Under the pieces are notes generated by a model, which worked only from the letters and a program-made list of their open reading frames with translations, did not search any database and was not told where the DNA came from. Positions 45,698 to 53,647 of a DNA stretch of 64,000 bases are shown one piece after another; the stretch's first letter is position 1; every line of letters begins with the position of its first letter. Both the position numbers and the translations under genes were made by a program. Source of the stretch: Azohydromonas sediminis (GTDB lineage: Bacteria; Pseudomonadota; Gammaproteobacteria; Burkholderiales; Burkholderiaceae_C); contig NZ_QOAZ01000004.1 of the NCBI RefSeq assembly GCF_003574675.1, positions 62,001 to 126,000 on the forward strand, given 5' to 3'.

Positions 45698-46888
45698 ATG
45701 CGTGTGACCACCGCCTACACCTTCAACGCCAGCGTCGACGAGCTGCAGCGTCGCCAGCAGGGCCTGGCCGAGGCGCAGCTGCAGCTGACCAGCGGCAAGC
45801 GCGTGCAGCGCGCGAGCGACGACCCCACTGCGGCGGCGCGCGCCGAGCGCGCGCTGGCCAGCGTCGCGCGCAGCGACGCTGACCAGCGCGCCCTCGAGGC
45901 CAGCCGCAACGCGATGACGCTGACCGAGTCGGCGCTCGGCGACGCCGGCGAGCTGCTGCAGCAGGCGCGCGAGGCGATGGTCGCCGCCGGCAACCCCACC
46001 TACAGCGACGCCGAGCGCGCCGGCCTGGCCGAGAAGCTGAAGAACCTGCGCGCGCAGCTGCTCGCGGTGGCCAACCGCAGCGACGGCGCCGGCGGCTTCC
46101 TGTTCGCCGGCCAGGGCGCCGGGCAGGCCCCGTTCGTCGACGCACCGGGCGGGGTCGTCTACCGCGGCACCGGCGGCGGCGTCGACACCGCCAGCGCCGA
46201 GCCGCTGCCGCTGACCGTCGACGGCCGCAACGCGTGGATGAACGCGTGGAGCGGCAACGGCAGCTTCGTCACCGACAACGTCAACAGTACGACGGCCTAC
46301 GTCGACGCGGGTCAGGTCAGCGACCCGTCGGCACTGACCGGCGAGCCCTACCGCATCGTCTTCGGCGCCGGCGGCACGACGTACGACGTCCTGCGCGGCG
46401 ACCCGCTCGCCCCTTACCTCAGCGCGCAGCCGTTCACGCCGGGCAAGGCGATCGAGATCGACGGCATGGCGTTCACGATCGGCGGTGCGCCCGCCGCCGG
46501 CGACACCTTCGAGCTGCACCCGTCGCGGCCCGAGCTCGGCGTGTTCGACGTGCTCGACCGCGCGATCGCCGAACTCGCGACACCGCTGCGCACCCCCGCG
46601 CAGGTCACGCAGACGGTGGCGCGCACGCTGCGCGACCTCGACGCATCGATGGGCGCGCTGCAGGGGCTGCGCGCGGCGGTGGGCGAGGTGCTCAACCGCA
46701 CCGACATGGTCGAGGGGCGCGTCGCGGCGCAGAAGCTGCACGGCCAGACCGAGCGCAGCAACGCCGAGGACCTCGACATGGTGCAGGCGATCTCCGACTT
46801 CCAGAACCGCCAGACCGGCTACGACGCCGCGCTGAAGGCCTACTCGATCGTGCAGCGCATGTCGCTGTTCCAGTACCTCAACGGCTGA
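45698..46888 (+). CDS. flgL: Flagellar hook-associated protein 3 (FlgL)
   Basis: 396 residues. The conserved N-terminus MRVTTAYTFNASVDELQRRQQGLAEAQLQLTSGKRV is the flagellin-like coiled coil; the C-terminal coil is EDLDMVQAISDFQNRQTGYDAALKAYSIVQRMSLFQYL. It links the FlgK junction to the filament. It starts 15 bp after flgK. Confidence 0.95.
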   Translation: MRVTTAYTFNASVDELQRRQQGLAEAQLQLTSGKRVQRASDDPTAAARAERALASVARSDADQRALEASRNAMTLTESALGDAGELLQQAREAMVAAGNPTYSDAERAGLAEKLKNLRAQLLAVANRSDGAGGFLFAGQGAGQAPFVDAPGGVVYRGTGGGVDTASAEPLPLTVDGRNAWMNAWSGNGSFVTDNVNSTTAYVDAGQVSDPSALTGEPYRIVFGAGGTTYDVLRGDPLAPYLSAQPFTPGKAIEIDGMAFTIGGAPAAGDTFELHPSRPELGVFDVLDRAIAELATPLRTPAQVTQTVARTLRDLDASMGALQGLRAAVGEVLNRTDMVEGRVAAQKLHGQTERSNAEDLDMVQAISDFQNRQTGYDAALKAYSIVQRMSLFQYLNG

Positions 46889-46893
46889 GCGCC

Positions 46894-48087
46894 ATGAGCA
46901 ACCCCGTCCTCAACCACGTTGTGCTCGGCTACGCGCCGATGATCGACCGCCAGCGCGACGTCATCGCGACGCGGCTGACCGTGTTCCCCGCGCGGCCCGA
47001 CACCGTCGTGCCGGCCACCGAATTGCTCGCGACGCTGGCCGAGGCCTGGCCCGAGGGCGGCGTCAAGCTCGCGCTCAACGTCGCCAGCGAGGCGATGCTG
47101 CACGACCTGCTGCGCACGCAGCCGGCGTCGCACGTGATGGTCGAGGTGCCGGCCTTCATCGCCGGCGACCCGGCGCAGACGCAGGCCATCGTCGACCTGC
47201 ACGCGCGCGGCAACCTGCTGATGCTCGCCGGCCGGCCCCGCCAGCCGCTGCCGCGCGAAGTGCTCGGCTGCTTCACGCACTCGATCATCGACCTGTCGGA
47301 GGAGCGCCGCAGCGACGCCGTCGCGCCGCCGGGCACGACGCGCTCGATCGGCTTCGTGCAGTCGGGCGTGCGCACCGTCGTGCAGGTCGCCGAGGCGTTC
47401 GAGCGCGGCGCGGTCGCGGTGCTCGGCTGGCCGCTCGACGACGTCGTGCCGGCCACCGGCGGCAAGGGCGTCAAGCCGGACCTGCAGACCATCGTCGAGC
47501 TGATCCGCCGCGTCGACAACGAGGAGCCCGTCGAGCGGCTGGACGCCGTGATCAAGCTCGACCCGACGCTGGGCTTCAAGATGCTGCGCTACATCAACTC
47601 GCCGGCGTTCGGGCTGCGCGTCGAGATCGCGTCGTTCCGCCACGCGATCATGATGCTCGGCTACCAGCGCCTCAAGCGCTGGCTCGCGCTGCTGCTCGCG
47701 CAGGCGAGCAAGGAGCCCGACGCCAAGCCGGTGATGTTCGCCGCGCTGCGCCGCGGGCTGCTGATGGAGGAGCTCGTCAAGGCCAGCGGGCAGGGCGACA
47801 CGCAGCTGCGCGACGAGGCCTTCATCTGCGGCGTGTTCTCGCTGCTCGACAAGATGATGAAGCAGCCGTTCGACGAGCTGCTGAAGTCGATCCCGATCCC
47901 GGCCGGCGTGTCTCAGACGCTGGCCGGCGGCGACGGCCCGTACCGCCCGTACCTCGAGCTCGTGCAGGCGGTCGAGAACGCGTCGGTGTTCGACCTGCGC
48001 GAGATCGCCGAGCGGCTGATGATGTCCACCGGCGAGGTCAACGCCGCGCTGCTGCGCGCGCTGGCGCTCGCGCGCGAGCTCGGCTGA
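46894..48087 (+). CDS. HDOD-domain signalling protein with degenerate EAL-like N-terminus
   Basis: 397 residues. The C-terminal HDOD part (about 190-380) is recognisable from EEPVERLDAVIKLDPTLGFKMLRYINSPAFGLRVEIASFRHAIMMLGYQRLKRWLALLL. The N-terminal 180 residues (YAPMIDRQRDVIATRLTVFP; FEVPAFIAGDP; GVAVLGWPLDDV) follow the layout of YuxH-type EAL-HDOD proteins, but no EAL or DDFGTG catalytic motif is visible, so c-di-GMP hydrolysis is not expected. It may bind ligands or proteins. It lies 5 bp after flgL and starts the signalling block. Confidence 0.85.
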   Translation: MSNPVLNHVVLGYAPMIDRQRDVIATRLTVFPARPDTVVPATELLATLAEAWPEGGVKLALNVASEAMLHDLLRTQPASHVMVEVPAFIAGDPAQTQAIVDLHARGNLLMLAGRPRQPLPREVLGCFTHSIIDLSEERRSDAVAPPGTTRSIGFVQSGVRTVVQVAEAFERGAVAVLGWPLDDVVPATGGKGVKPDLQTIVELIRRVDNEEPVERLDAVIKLDPTLGFKMLRYINSPAFGLRVEIASFRHAIMMLGYQRLKRWLALLLAQASKEPDAKPVMFAALRRGLLMEELVKASGQGDTQLRDEAFICGVFSLLDKMMKQPFDELLKSIPIPAGVSQTLAGGDGPYRPYLELVQAVENASVFDLREIAERLMMSTGEVNAALLRALALARELG

Positions 48088-48136
48088 CCTCCCCGCGGCC
48101 CGCACCGGCGGCCGCGCGGCTGCGTACACTGGGCCG

Positions 48137-48156
48137 GCACGGCCGCGCGGCCGTGC
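48137..48156. repeat. Perfect 20-bp palindrome upstream of the HisKA_2 kinase
   Basis: GCACGGCCGCGCGGCCGTGC is a perfect inverted repeat, 10 bp before the ATG at 48167. Its core GGCCGCGCGGC also occurs at 48110-48120, exactly 31 bp (about three helical turns) upstream. TACACT at 48125-48130, a possible -10, lies between the two. An operator or an RNA hairpin near the ribosome site is possible. Confidence 0.45.
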
Positions 48157-48166
48157 GCCGCCATCT

Positions 48167-50623
48167 ATGAGCGTTGCCGCCGCCCCGATCCCGTCCCGCC
48201 TGAGCGCCGCGAACATGGCGGCGCTGCTCGACGCCGTCGCCGACGCCGTGCTGGTGTTCGACAGCCGCGGGCAGGTCCACCACGCGAACCTCGCGGCGCG
48301 CCAGCTCGGCGTGCCCGAGTCGGCACGCACGCTCGACGACCTCGGCGCGCTGCTCGGCGCCGACGCGCTCGCGTGGGTGCACCGTCTGCGCGGCACGGCG
48401 CCGCCGCAGCCCGTCACGCAGCTCGCGCGGCTGGGCGACGGGCGCGTCGTCACGCTCGAGCTGTCGCGCCTGCCCGGCGGGCCGTGGGCGCTGCTGGTGC
48501 GCCCGCTGGCCGCCGGCGGTGCGGCGCCGAGCGCGGGCGACCACGCCGTCGACGAGCTGGTGCAGTGGTTCGACCTGAGTCCAGTGGGCATGGTGATGCT
48601 CGACGCCGAGGGGCTGGTCGTGCGCAGCAACCGCGCGTTCGAGGCGCTCGTCGGCCGCGTGCCGGTCACGATGGCCGACGCCGACGCGCCGCTGCGCGAG
48701 CTGCTGGCCTGGGACGACGACGCGCGTCCACTCGGCGCGGCGATCGTCGAGCGCCACGCGACGCTGGTGCAGCCCGACGGCAGCCGCCGTCGCGTGGCCG
48801 CGCGGCTGCGCGCGATCGAGCCGCTGCCGGGGCAGAGGCGGCTGCTGGCCGTCGTCGAGGACCGCAGCGCCGAGGACGAGCGCGACCTCGCGCAGCTCGA
48901 AATCGGCGCACTGATGGACACCGCCGGCATCGGCGTGGCGACCTTCGACGAGTCGCGCGGCTGGCTGCGCAGCCGCGCGCCGCGTGTGACCCCCGGCGAG
49001 GCGCCGGCCGGCAGCGCGTCGGTCGAGGGCCTGCAGGCGATCTCGCGCGAGCTCGTCGACCCGGCGTCGCTGCCCGAGTACGAGCGGCTGCAGCGCGCGC
49101 TGAAGGCCGGCGAGCGCGTGCAGGTGCGCTACGCGGTGCGTCACCCGGCGCTCGGGCGGCGCTGGCTGCTCACGCGCGTCGAGCCCGGGCGGCTGGCCAG
49201 CGGGCGGCGCACGATGTCGGTCGTCACGCTCGACGTCACCGAGCAGGAGCGCTCGCGCGAGCAGCTGCTGCTGCAGGCCGAGCGCACGCGCGCGATCCTC
49301 GACTCGGTGCTGGTGGGCATCGTCACGGTGCGCGACGGCGGCATCGAGTGGATGAACCGCTCGGCACGGCGCATGTTCGGCGGCGAGCTGGCCGACTTCG
49401 CCGGCGCGCCGATCGCCACCGTCGCGACGCCCGAGCCCGACCACCCGCTGCGCCGCGACGACTGGGTCGCGGTGCTCGCCGAGGGCCAGGCCGAGACCTT
49501 CGAGTGCCGGCTCAAGGCGCGCGACGGACGCGAGTTCTGGGTCGTCGGCAACGTCGTGGCCACCGGCGGCGAGCTGACCTTTGCGCTGCTCGACATCGAC
49601 GCGCGCCGCCAGGCCGAGCTGCGCGTCGCGCAGGCGCAGGCCTCGCTCGAGCGCATCATCGAGACGGCGCCGATGGCCATCGGCCTGGTCGACGCGGCGT
49701 CGCTGCGCGTGCTGCAGCTCAACCAGATGGCCGCCGCGTTCATCGGCACGCCGATCGACGCCGCGGTGGGCCGGCGCATCGACGAGCTGTTCGGCGGCGA
49801 CGACGGCGCGCAACTGCGCGACGACCTGCGCGAGGCGCTGGCCAGCGACGCCGTCACGCGGCGCGAGTACCGCCGCCCCGGCGCCGGTGGCGCGGCGCGC
49901 GTGTGGGACGCGCGCTACGTGCCGCTGCGCGGGCCGGCCGACGCCGACCCCGGCCGCGGGCAGCTGCTGCTCGCGGCCAGCGACGTCACCGAGCAGCGCG
50001 CGGCCGAGGCCACGCAGCGCGACGTGCTCGTGCGGGAAGTGCACCACCGCATCAAGAACAACCTGCAGGGCGTGGCCGGGCTGATGCAGCAGATCGCCGA
50101 GCGCCGCCCCGAGGTGGCGCCGGTGATCAAGGAGGCGGTGGGCCAGGTGCAGGCGATCGCGCAGGTCTACGGGCTGCAGGTCGGCGCCAGCGGGCCGCTG
50201 CGCGTCAAGAGCGTGCTCGACGCGATCGCCGCGTCGGTGCAGCGCATGTTCGGCCGCCCGATCGCGGTCGAGGTGCGCGGCGGCGCACCGCACCGCTGGG
50301 CGCTGCCCGACGCCGAGTCGATCCCGATCGCGCTGACGGTCAACGAGCTGCTGACCAACGCCGTCAAGCACGGCGCCGCCGACGCGGTGCGCTGCACGCT
50401 CGACTGCAGCGACGACGCGGTGCGCATCGTCGTTGCCAACCGCGGCCGGCTGGCGCCGGGCTTCGACTTCGCGCAGGTGCGCGGCGGCGTCTCGGGGCTC
50501 GGGCTGGTGCGCGCGCTGCTGCCGCGGCGGCACGCGGCGCTGGCCATCGAGGCGGTGGGCGACGAGGTGCACGCGCGCGTGACGCTGACGCCACCGGTGG
50601 TGACACTTCTCGACCCGCTGTGA
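48167..50623 (+). CDS. Multi-PAS sensor kinase of the HisKA_2 (HWE-like) class
   Basis: 818 residues, no membrane helix. About four to five PAS domains precede the kinase (about 17-125, 130-250, 255-365, 375-480 and 490-615). The dimerisation helix is of the HisKA_2 type, VLVREVHHRIKNNLQGVAGLMQQI with His626, the alternative to HisKA. The ATPase part ends the protein (about 700-815: VNELLTNAVKHG). The HRxKNNL box is that of EutW-like kinases. A response regulator with an ANTAR domain starts 17 bp downstream, the partner type for this kinase class. Confidence 0.9.
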   Translation: MSVAAAPIPSRLSAANMAALLDAVADAVLVFDSRGQVHHANLAARQLGVPESARTLDDLGALLGADALAWVHRLRGTAPPQPVTQLARLGDGRVVTLELSRLPGGPWALLVRPLAAGGAAPSAGDHAVDELVQWFDLSPVGMVMLDAEGLVVRSNRAFEALVGRVPVTMADADAPLRELLAWDDDARPLGAAIVERHATLVQPDGSRRRVAARLRAIEPLPGQRRLLAVVEDRSAEDERDLAQLEIGALMDTAGIGVATFDESRGWLRSRAPRVTPGEAPAGSASVEGLQAISRELVDPASLPEYERLQRALKAGERVQVRYAVRHPALGRRWLLTRVEPGRLASGRRTMSVVTLDVTEQERSREQLLLQAERTRAILDSVLVGIVTVRDGGIEWMNRSARRMFGGELADFAGAPIATVATPEPDHPLRRDDWVAVLAEGQAETFECRLKARDGREFWVVGNVVATGGELTFALLDIDARRQAELRVAQAQASLERIIETAPMAIGLVDAASLRVLQLNQMAAAFIGTPIDAAVGRRIDELFGGDDGAQLRDDLREALASDAVTRREYRRPGAGGAARVWDARYVPLRGPADADPGRGQLLLAASDVTEQRAAEATQRDVLVREVHHRIKNNLQGVAGLMQQIAERRPEVAPVIKEAVGQVQAIAQVYGLQVGASGPLRVKSVLDAIAASVQRMFGRPIAVEVRGGAPHRWALPDAESIPIALTVNELLTNAVKHGAADAVRCTLDCSDDAVRIVVANRGRLAPGFDFAQVRGGVSGLGLVRALLPRRHAALAIEAVGDEVHARVTLTPPVVTLLDPL

Positions 50624-50640
50624 CAGGGCGCTGTAGCACA

Positions 50641-51270
50641 ATGACCGACATGCAGGCCGCGTCACCGGGCGCCGTCGACGGCGCCAAGGAAGGCAAGGGC
50701 AAGATCCTGGTCGTCGACGACGACCGGCTCGTGCTCGCCACCGTCACGCACGGGCTGGCCAAGGCGGGCTACGAGGTCATCGACGCCGACAACGGCGACG
50801 ACGCGATCCTGCTCGCGCGCGAGCACCGGCCCGACCTCGCATTGCTCGACATCCGCATGGAGGGCAAGAGCGGCTTCGACGTCGCGGCCTACCTGCGCGA
50901 GCGCAAGGTGCCGTTCATGTTCCTGTCGGCATTCTCCGACGACGCCACCGTCGCGCAGGTCAAGGCGCTCGGCGCGGTGGCCTACCTCGTCAAGCCGCTG
51001 GACATCGGGCAGATCGTGCCCACCGTCGAGGCGGCGTTCGCGCGGCTGCCGGCGCACGAGCCCGCACCGGCGGCGCCGGCGGCCGAGTCGCCGCCCGACC
51101 CGGTGTGGATCGCGGTGGGCGTGCTGATGCACCGCTATTCGCTCACGCGCGGCGAGGCGCTCGCGCGCCTGATCGCGCAGGCGACGCACGAGCAGCGCGC
51201 GCTGCGCGCGCAGGCCGAGCGGCTCGTCGAGGCGGTCGAGCTGCTCGCGGGCTCGGCGCGGCCGACGTAG
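50641..51270 (+). CDS. Response regulator with C-terminal ANTAR (RNA-binding) domain
   Basis: 209 residues. Receiver (about 20-135) with VVDDD and phospho-acceptor Asp70 in LALLDIRMEG; VKPLDIGQI is the Lys region. An Ala/Pro linker is followed by an ANTAR domain (about 148-200: VWIAVGVLMHRYSLTRGEALARLIAQATHEQ). ANTAR domains bind paired RNA hairpins and prevent transcription termination, as in EutV, NasR and AmiR. The gene follows the HisKA_2 kinase by 17 bp, so the pair resembles EutW-EutV. Its RNA target is unknown. Confidence 0.9.
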   Translation: MTDMQAASPGAVDGAKEGKGKILVVDDDRLVLATVTHGLAKAGYEVIDADNGDDAILLAREHRPDLALLDIRMEGKSGFDVAAYLRERKVPFMFLSAFSDDATVAQVKALGAVAYLVKPLDIGQIVPTVEAAFARLPAHEPAPAAPAAESPPDPVWIAVGVLMHRYSLTRGEALARLIAQATHEQRALRAQAERLVEAVELLAGSARPT

Positions 51271-51300
51271 CGCGGCGCCGCCGGCGCCCGCCGGGCGGCG

Positions 51301-52923
51301 TCAGTCGCCGAGCGTGAAGTAGAAGCGCGCCCCCTTGCCGACCTCGCCCTCGGCCCAGATCTGGCCGCCGTGGCGCGCGACGATGCGCTTGACCGACGCG
51401 AGCCCGATGCCGGTGCCGGGGAAGTCGGACGCGCTGTGCAGGCGCTGGAACACGCCGAACAGCCGGTCGGCGAAGCGCATGTCGAAGCCGGCGCCGTTGT
51501 CGCGCACGACGAACGCGTCGCGTCCGTCGGCGCGCGTGCGCTCGAACGCGATCGCGCGCCGCTCGCAGCGCGCGCTGTACTTCCACGCGTTGCCGAGCAG
51601 GTTTTCGAGCGCCATGCGCAGCAGCGTCGGGTCGCCCTGCACGACCATGCCGGGCTCGATCGTCACGTCGGCGGGCGGCGTCGGGTACTGCCGGCGCAGT
51701 TCGTCGACGACGTAGCCGGCCAGCTGCGTCAGGTTGACCGGCTGGCGCACCAGCGGCTGGCTCGACAGCCGCGCCAGCGCCAGCAGCGTGTCGATCATGT
51801 GGTTCATGCGCGCGGCCGCGCCGAGCACGCGGTCGAGGTGGTCGTTGCCGATGCGGTCGAGCTGCGCGCCGTAGTCTTCCTTCAGGATGCGCGTGAAGCC
51901 CTCGACGACGCGGATCGGCGCGCGCAGGTCGTGCGAGACGGCGTAGGTGAACGACTCGCGCTCGGCGGCGCTGACGTCGTCGGCGCCCGCCGCCGGCCAC
52001 AGCGCGAGCAGCCGCCCGGCGGTGGCGCCGTCGCCGACGGCGACGAGCCGCGCGCACCAGCGCCCCTGCACGACCGGCGCGGCATCGGGCTTGAGCGCGC
52101 CGACGAGCAGCTGCAGCTCCGGCGGCAGCGCGGCCACGAGTTCGGGCCAGGTCGGCGTCGTCAGCCCGCCGGCGAGCTTGAGCGCGGGCGCGTTGCTGCG
52201 CCGCACGCGCCAGCCGGGCAGCGCGGCGTCGTGATCGGCGATCCACACCGGCCCCGGGCAGGTCTCCAGCAGCGCGTCGAGCGCGGCATCGTCGCGCGGC
52301 GCGGGCGCCGCAGCGCCGGCCCGGGGCGCCAGCGTGCCGGCGTGGCCGGCGAAGCGGCCCTGGGCGTCGATCTGCGGCACCGCGCGCAGCGTCCACGTCG
52401 TCTCGCGGTCGCCGCCGCGCGGGCGCACCTCGGCTTCGACGAGCGGGCTGCCGGACTCGAGCGCGCCGCGCAGGTCGGTGCCGTCGGCCGTGTCGAGCAC
52501 GTCCCACAGCACGTGGCCGCGCCAGGCCTCGGCCCACGCGGGCACACCGACCGTCGCGCCCGCGGTCCACTCGCGCACGCGGTGCGAGGCGTCGGTGCGC
52601 CAGCGGCAACCGTCGACGAGTCGGGCCCAGGTCTGCGCGTCATGCCGCGCCGCAAATAGCGCCGGCGCGCCGCGCTGGCGGCTCCACAGCGTGCCCGCGA
52701 CGGCGGCCAGCGCCGCGACGAGCAGCAGCGCCACCACCACCGTCCAGCCGCCGTCCGCGAGAGTCGCACCGGCATCGGCCAGCGCCGGCGCGGCCGTCGC
52801 GGCCAGCGCCGCAGTGGCCAACGCGCCCAGGCGCCGCGCTGAACCGCGCGGCGGCGGCGCCGTCACCCCCGCCTTGTGCCGGCGTCGCGCCGCGCGCGTG
52901 GCCGAAGCGCCGCCGTTGTGCAT
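51301..52923 (-). CDS. PAS-type membrane sensor histidine kinase
   Basis: 540 residues. A basic Arg/Ala-rich N-terminus, a hydrophobic segment and a second helix (about 60-80: WTVVVALLLVAALAAVAGTLW) anchor it in the membrane. PAS-like regions follow (about 95-185 and 205-305). HisKA has His331 in VSHDLRAPIRVVEGF and the HATPase part has NLLGNAWKYS, VRDNGAGFDM and GTGIGLASV, ending at residue 540. No response regulator is next to it on the same strand; it converges on the ANTAR regulator 30 bp away and is divergent from the Hpt gene. Confidence 0.88.
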   Translation of the reverse strand: MHNGGASATRAARRRHKAGVTAPPPRGSARRLGALATAALAATAAPALADAGATLADGGWTVVVALLLVAALAAVAGTLWSRQRGAPALFAARHDAQTWARLVDGCRWRTDASHRVREWTAGATVGVPAWAEAWRGHVLWDVLDTADGTDLRGALESGSPLVEAEVRPRGGDRETTWTLRAVPQIDAQGRFAGHAGTLAPRAGAAAPAPRDDAALDALLETCPGPVWIADHDAALPGWRVRRSNAPALKLAGGLTTPTWPELVAALPPELQLLVGALKPDAAPVVQGRWCARLVAVGDGATAGRLLALWPAAGADDVSAAERESFTYAVSHDLRAPIRVVEGFTRILKEDYGAQLDRIGNDHLDRVLGAAARMNHMIDTLLALARLSSQPLVRQPVNLTQLAGYVVDELRRQYPTPPADVTIEPGMVVQGDPTLLRMALENLLGNAWKYSARCERRAIAFERTRADGRDAFVVRDNGAGFDMRFADRLFGVFQRLHSASDFPGTGIGLASVKRIVARHGGQIWAEGEVGKGARFYFTLGD

Positions 52924-53224
52924 GGCGGGAATTGTATGCAGCGCCCTCGCGACGCCCCGCGTGGGCGCCGCTCAAGTCGCGGGCTTCGGCGGCCGAAAGA
53001 CGGGGCACGGCCCGCTGCGGGTCGCCCCCGAGTCTGCCGATGCCGACCTGCCCGCTCGTTGCGTCGCCGCCGCGGCTGCGACGCGCCGGCCGGCAAAGCG
53101 ACAGCGGGGCCGGGGGGTGCTTTTCCGCGGCTTCGGCGGGCGATGGCGGTGCCAGAATGCCGCTTTGGTCGATGTCCCAGGCCGCCTGCGATCGGCCGTG
53201 CCTCCAGACCTGCGCGAGCCCGCA
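52924..53224. other. Divergent intergenic region between kinase and Hpt gene
   Basis: 301 bp without a gene that I can support. It holds a possible sigma-28-like element: TCAAGT at 52972-52977 and GCCGAAAG at 52992-52999, 16 bp apart rather than the usual 15. No clear terminator or repeat. Reading frames here are short and Arg-rich. Confidence 0.6.
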
Positions 53225-53647
53225 ATGACACGTCCCGACGATCGAGTGCCCGATGCGCCGCCGCCCGCGGCCGGCGCGTCGGCGGCGCTGCTGCCGGTGC
53301 TCGATGCCGCGAGCGTGCAGCGGCTGCGCGAACTCGATCCCGACGGCCGCAACGGCCTGATCGCGCGCATCCTCGACACCTTCGTCGAGTCGCTCGTGCG
53401 GCACGCACGCGAGTTCGCGCAGGCGCGCGCGGCGGGCGACCACGACGCGCTGCGCCGCGTCGCGCACACGCTGAAGTCGTCGTCGGCCAGCGTCGGCGCG
53501 CTCGACCTGTCGCGCACCTGCGCCGACGTCGAGCGCCGCGTGCGCGAGGGCGACGTCGCCGCCCTCGACGCGCCGCTGGACCTGCTGGCCGCCCACCTGC
53601 AGCGCCTGCTGGTGCTGGCCGGGCGCGCGGCGGCCGACTCCCGATGA
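53225..53647 (+). CDS. Hpt-domain phosphotransfer protein
   Basis: 140 residues. The Hpt four-helix bundle (about 30-135) has the phosphorylated His81 in VAHTLKSSSASVGA. The N-terminal Ala/Pro-rich extension of about 25 residues is not conserved. Its stop overlaps the ATG of the REC-PAS-GGDEF-EAL gene (ATGA), so it most likely passes phosphoryl groups to the receiver domain of that protein (Asp67). No partner kinase is fused; the divergent kinase at 51301-52923 is a candidate donor. Confidence 0.87.
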   Translation: MTRPDDRVPDAPPPAAGASAALLPVLDAASVQRLRELDPDGRNGLIARILDTFVESLVRHAREFAQARAAGDHDALRRVAHTLKSSSASVGALDLSRTCADVERRVREGDVAALDAPLDLLAAHLQRLLVLAGRAAADSR

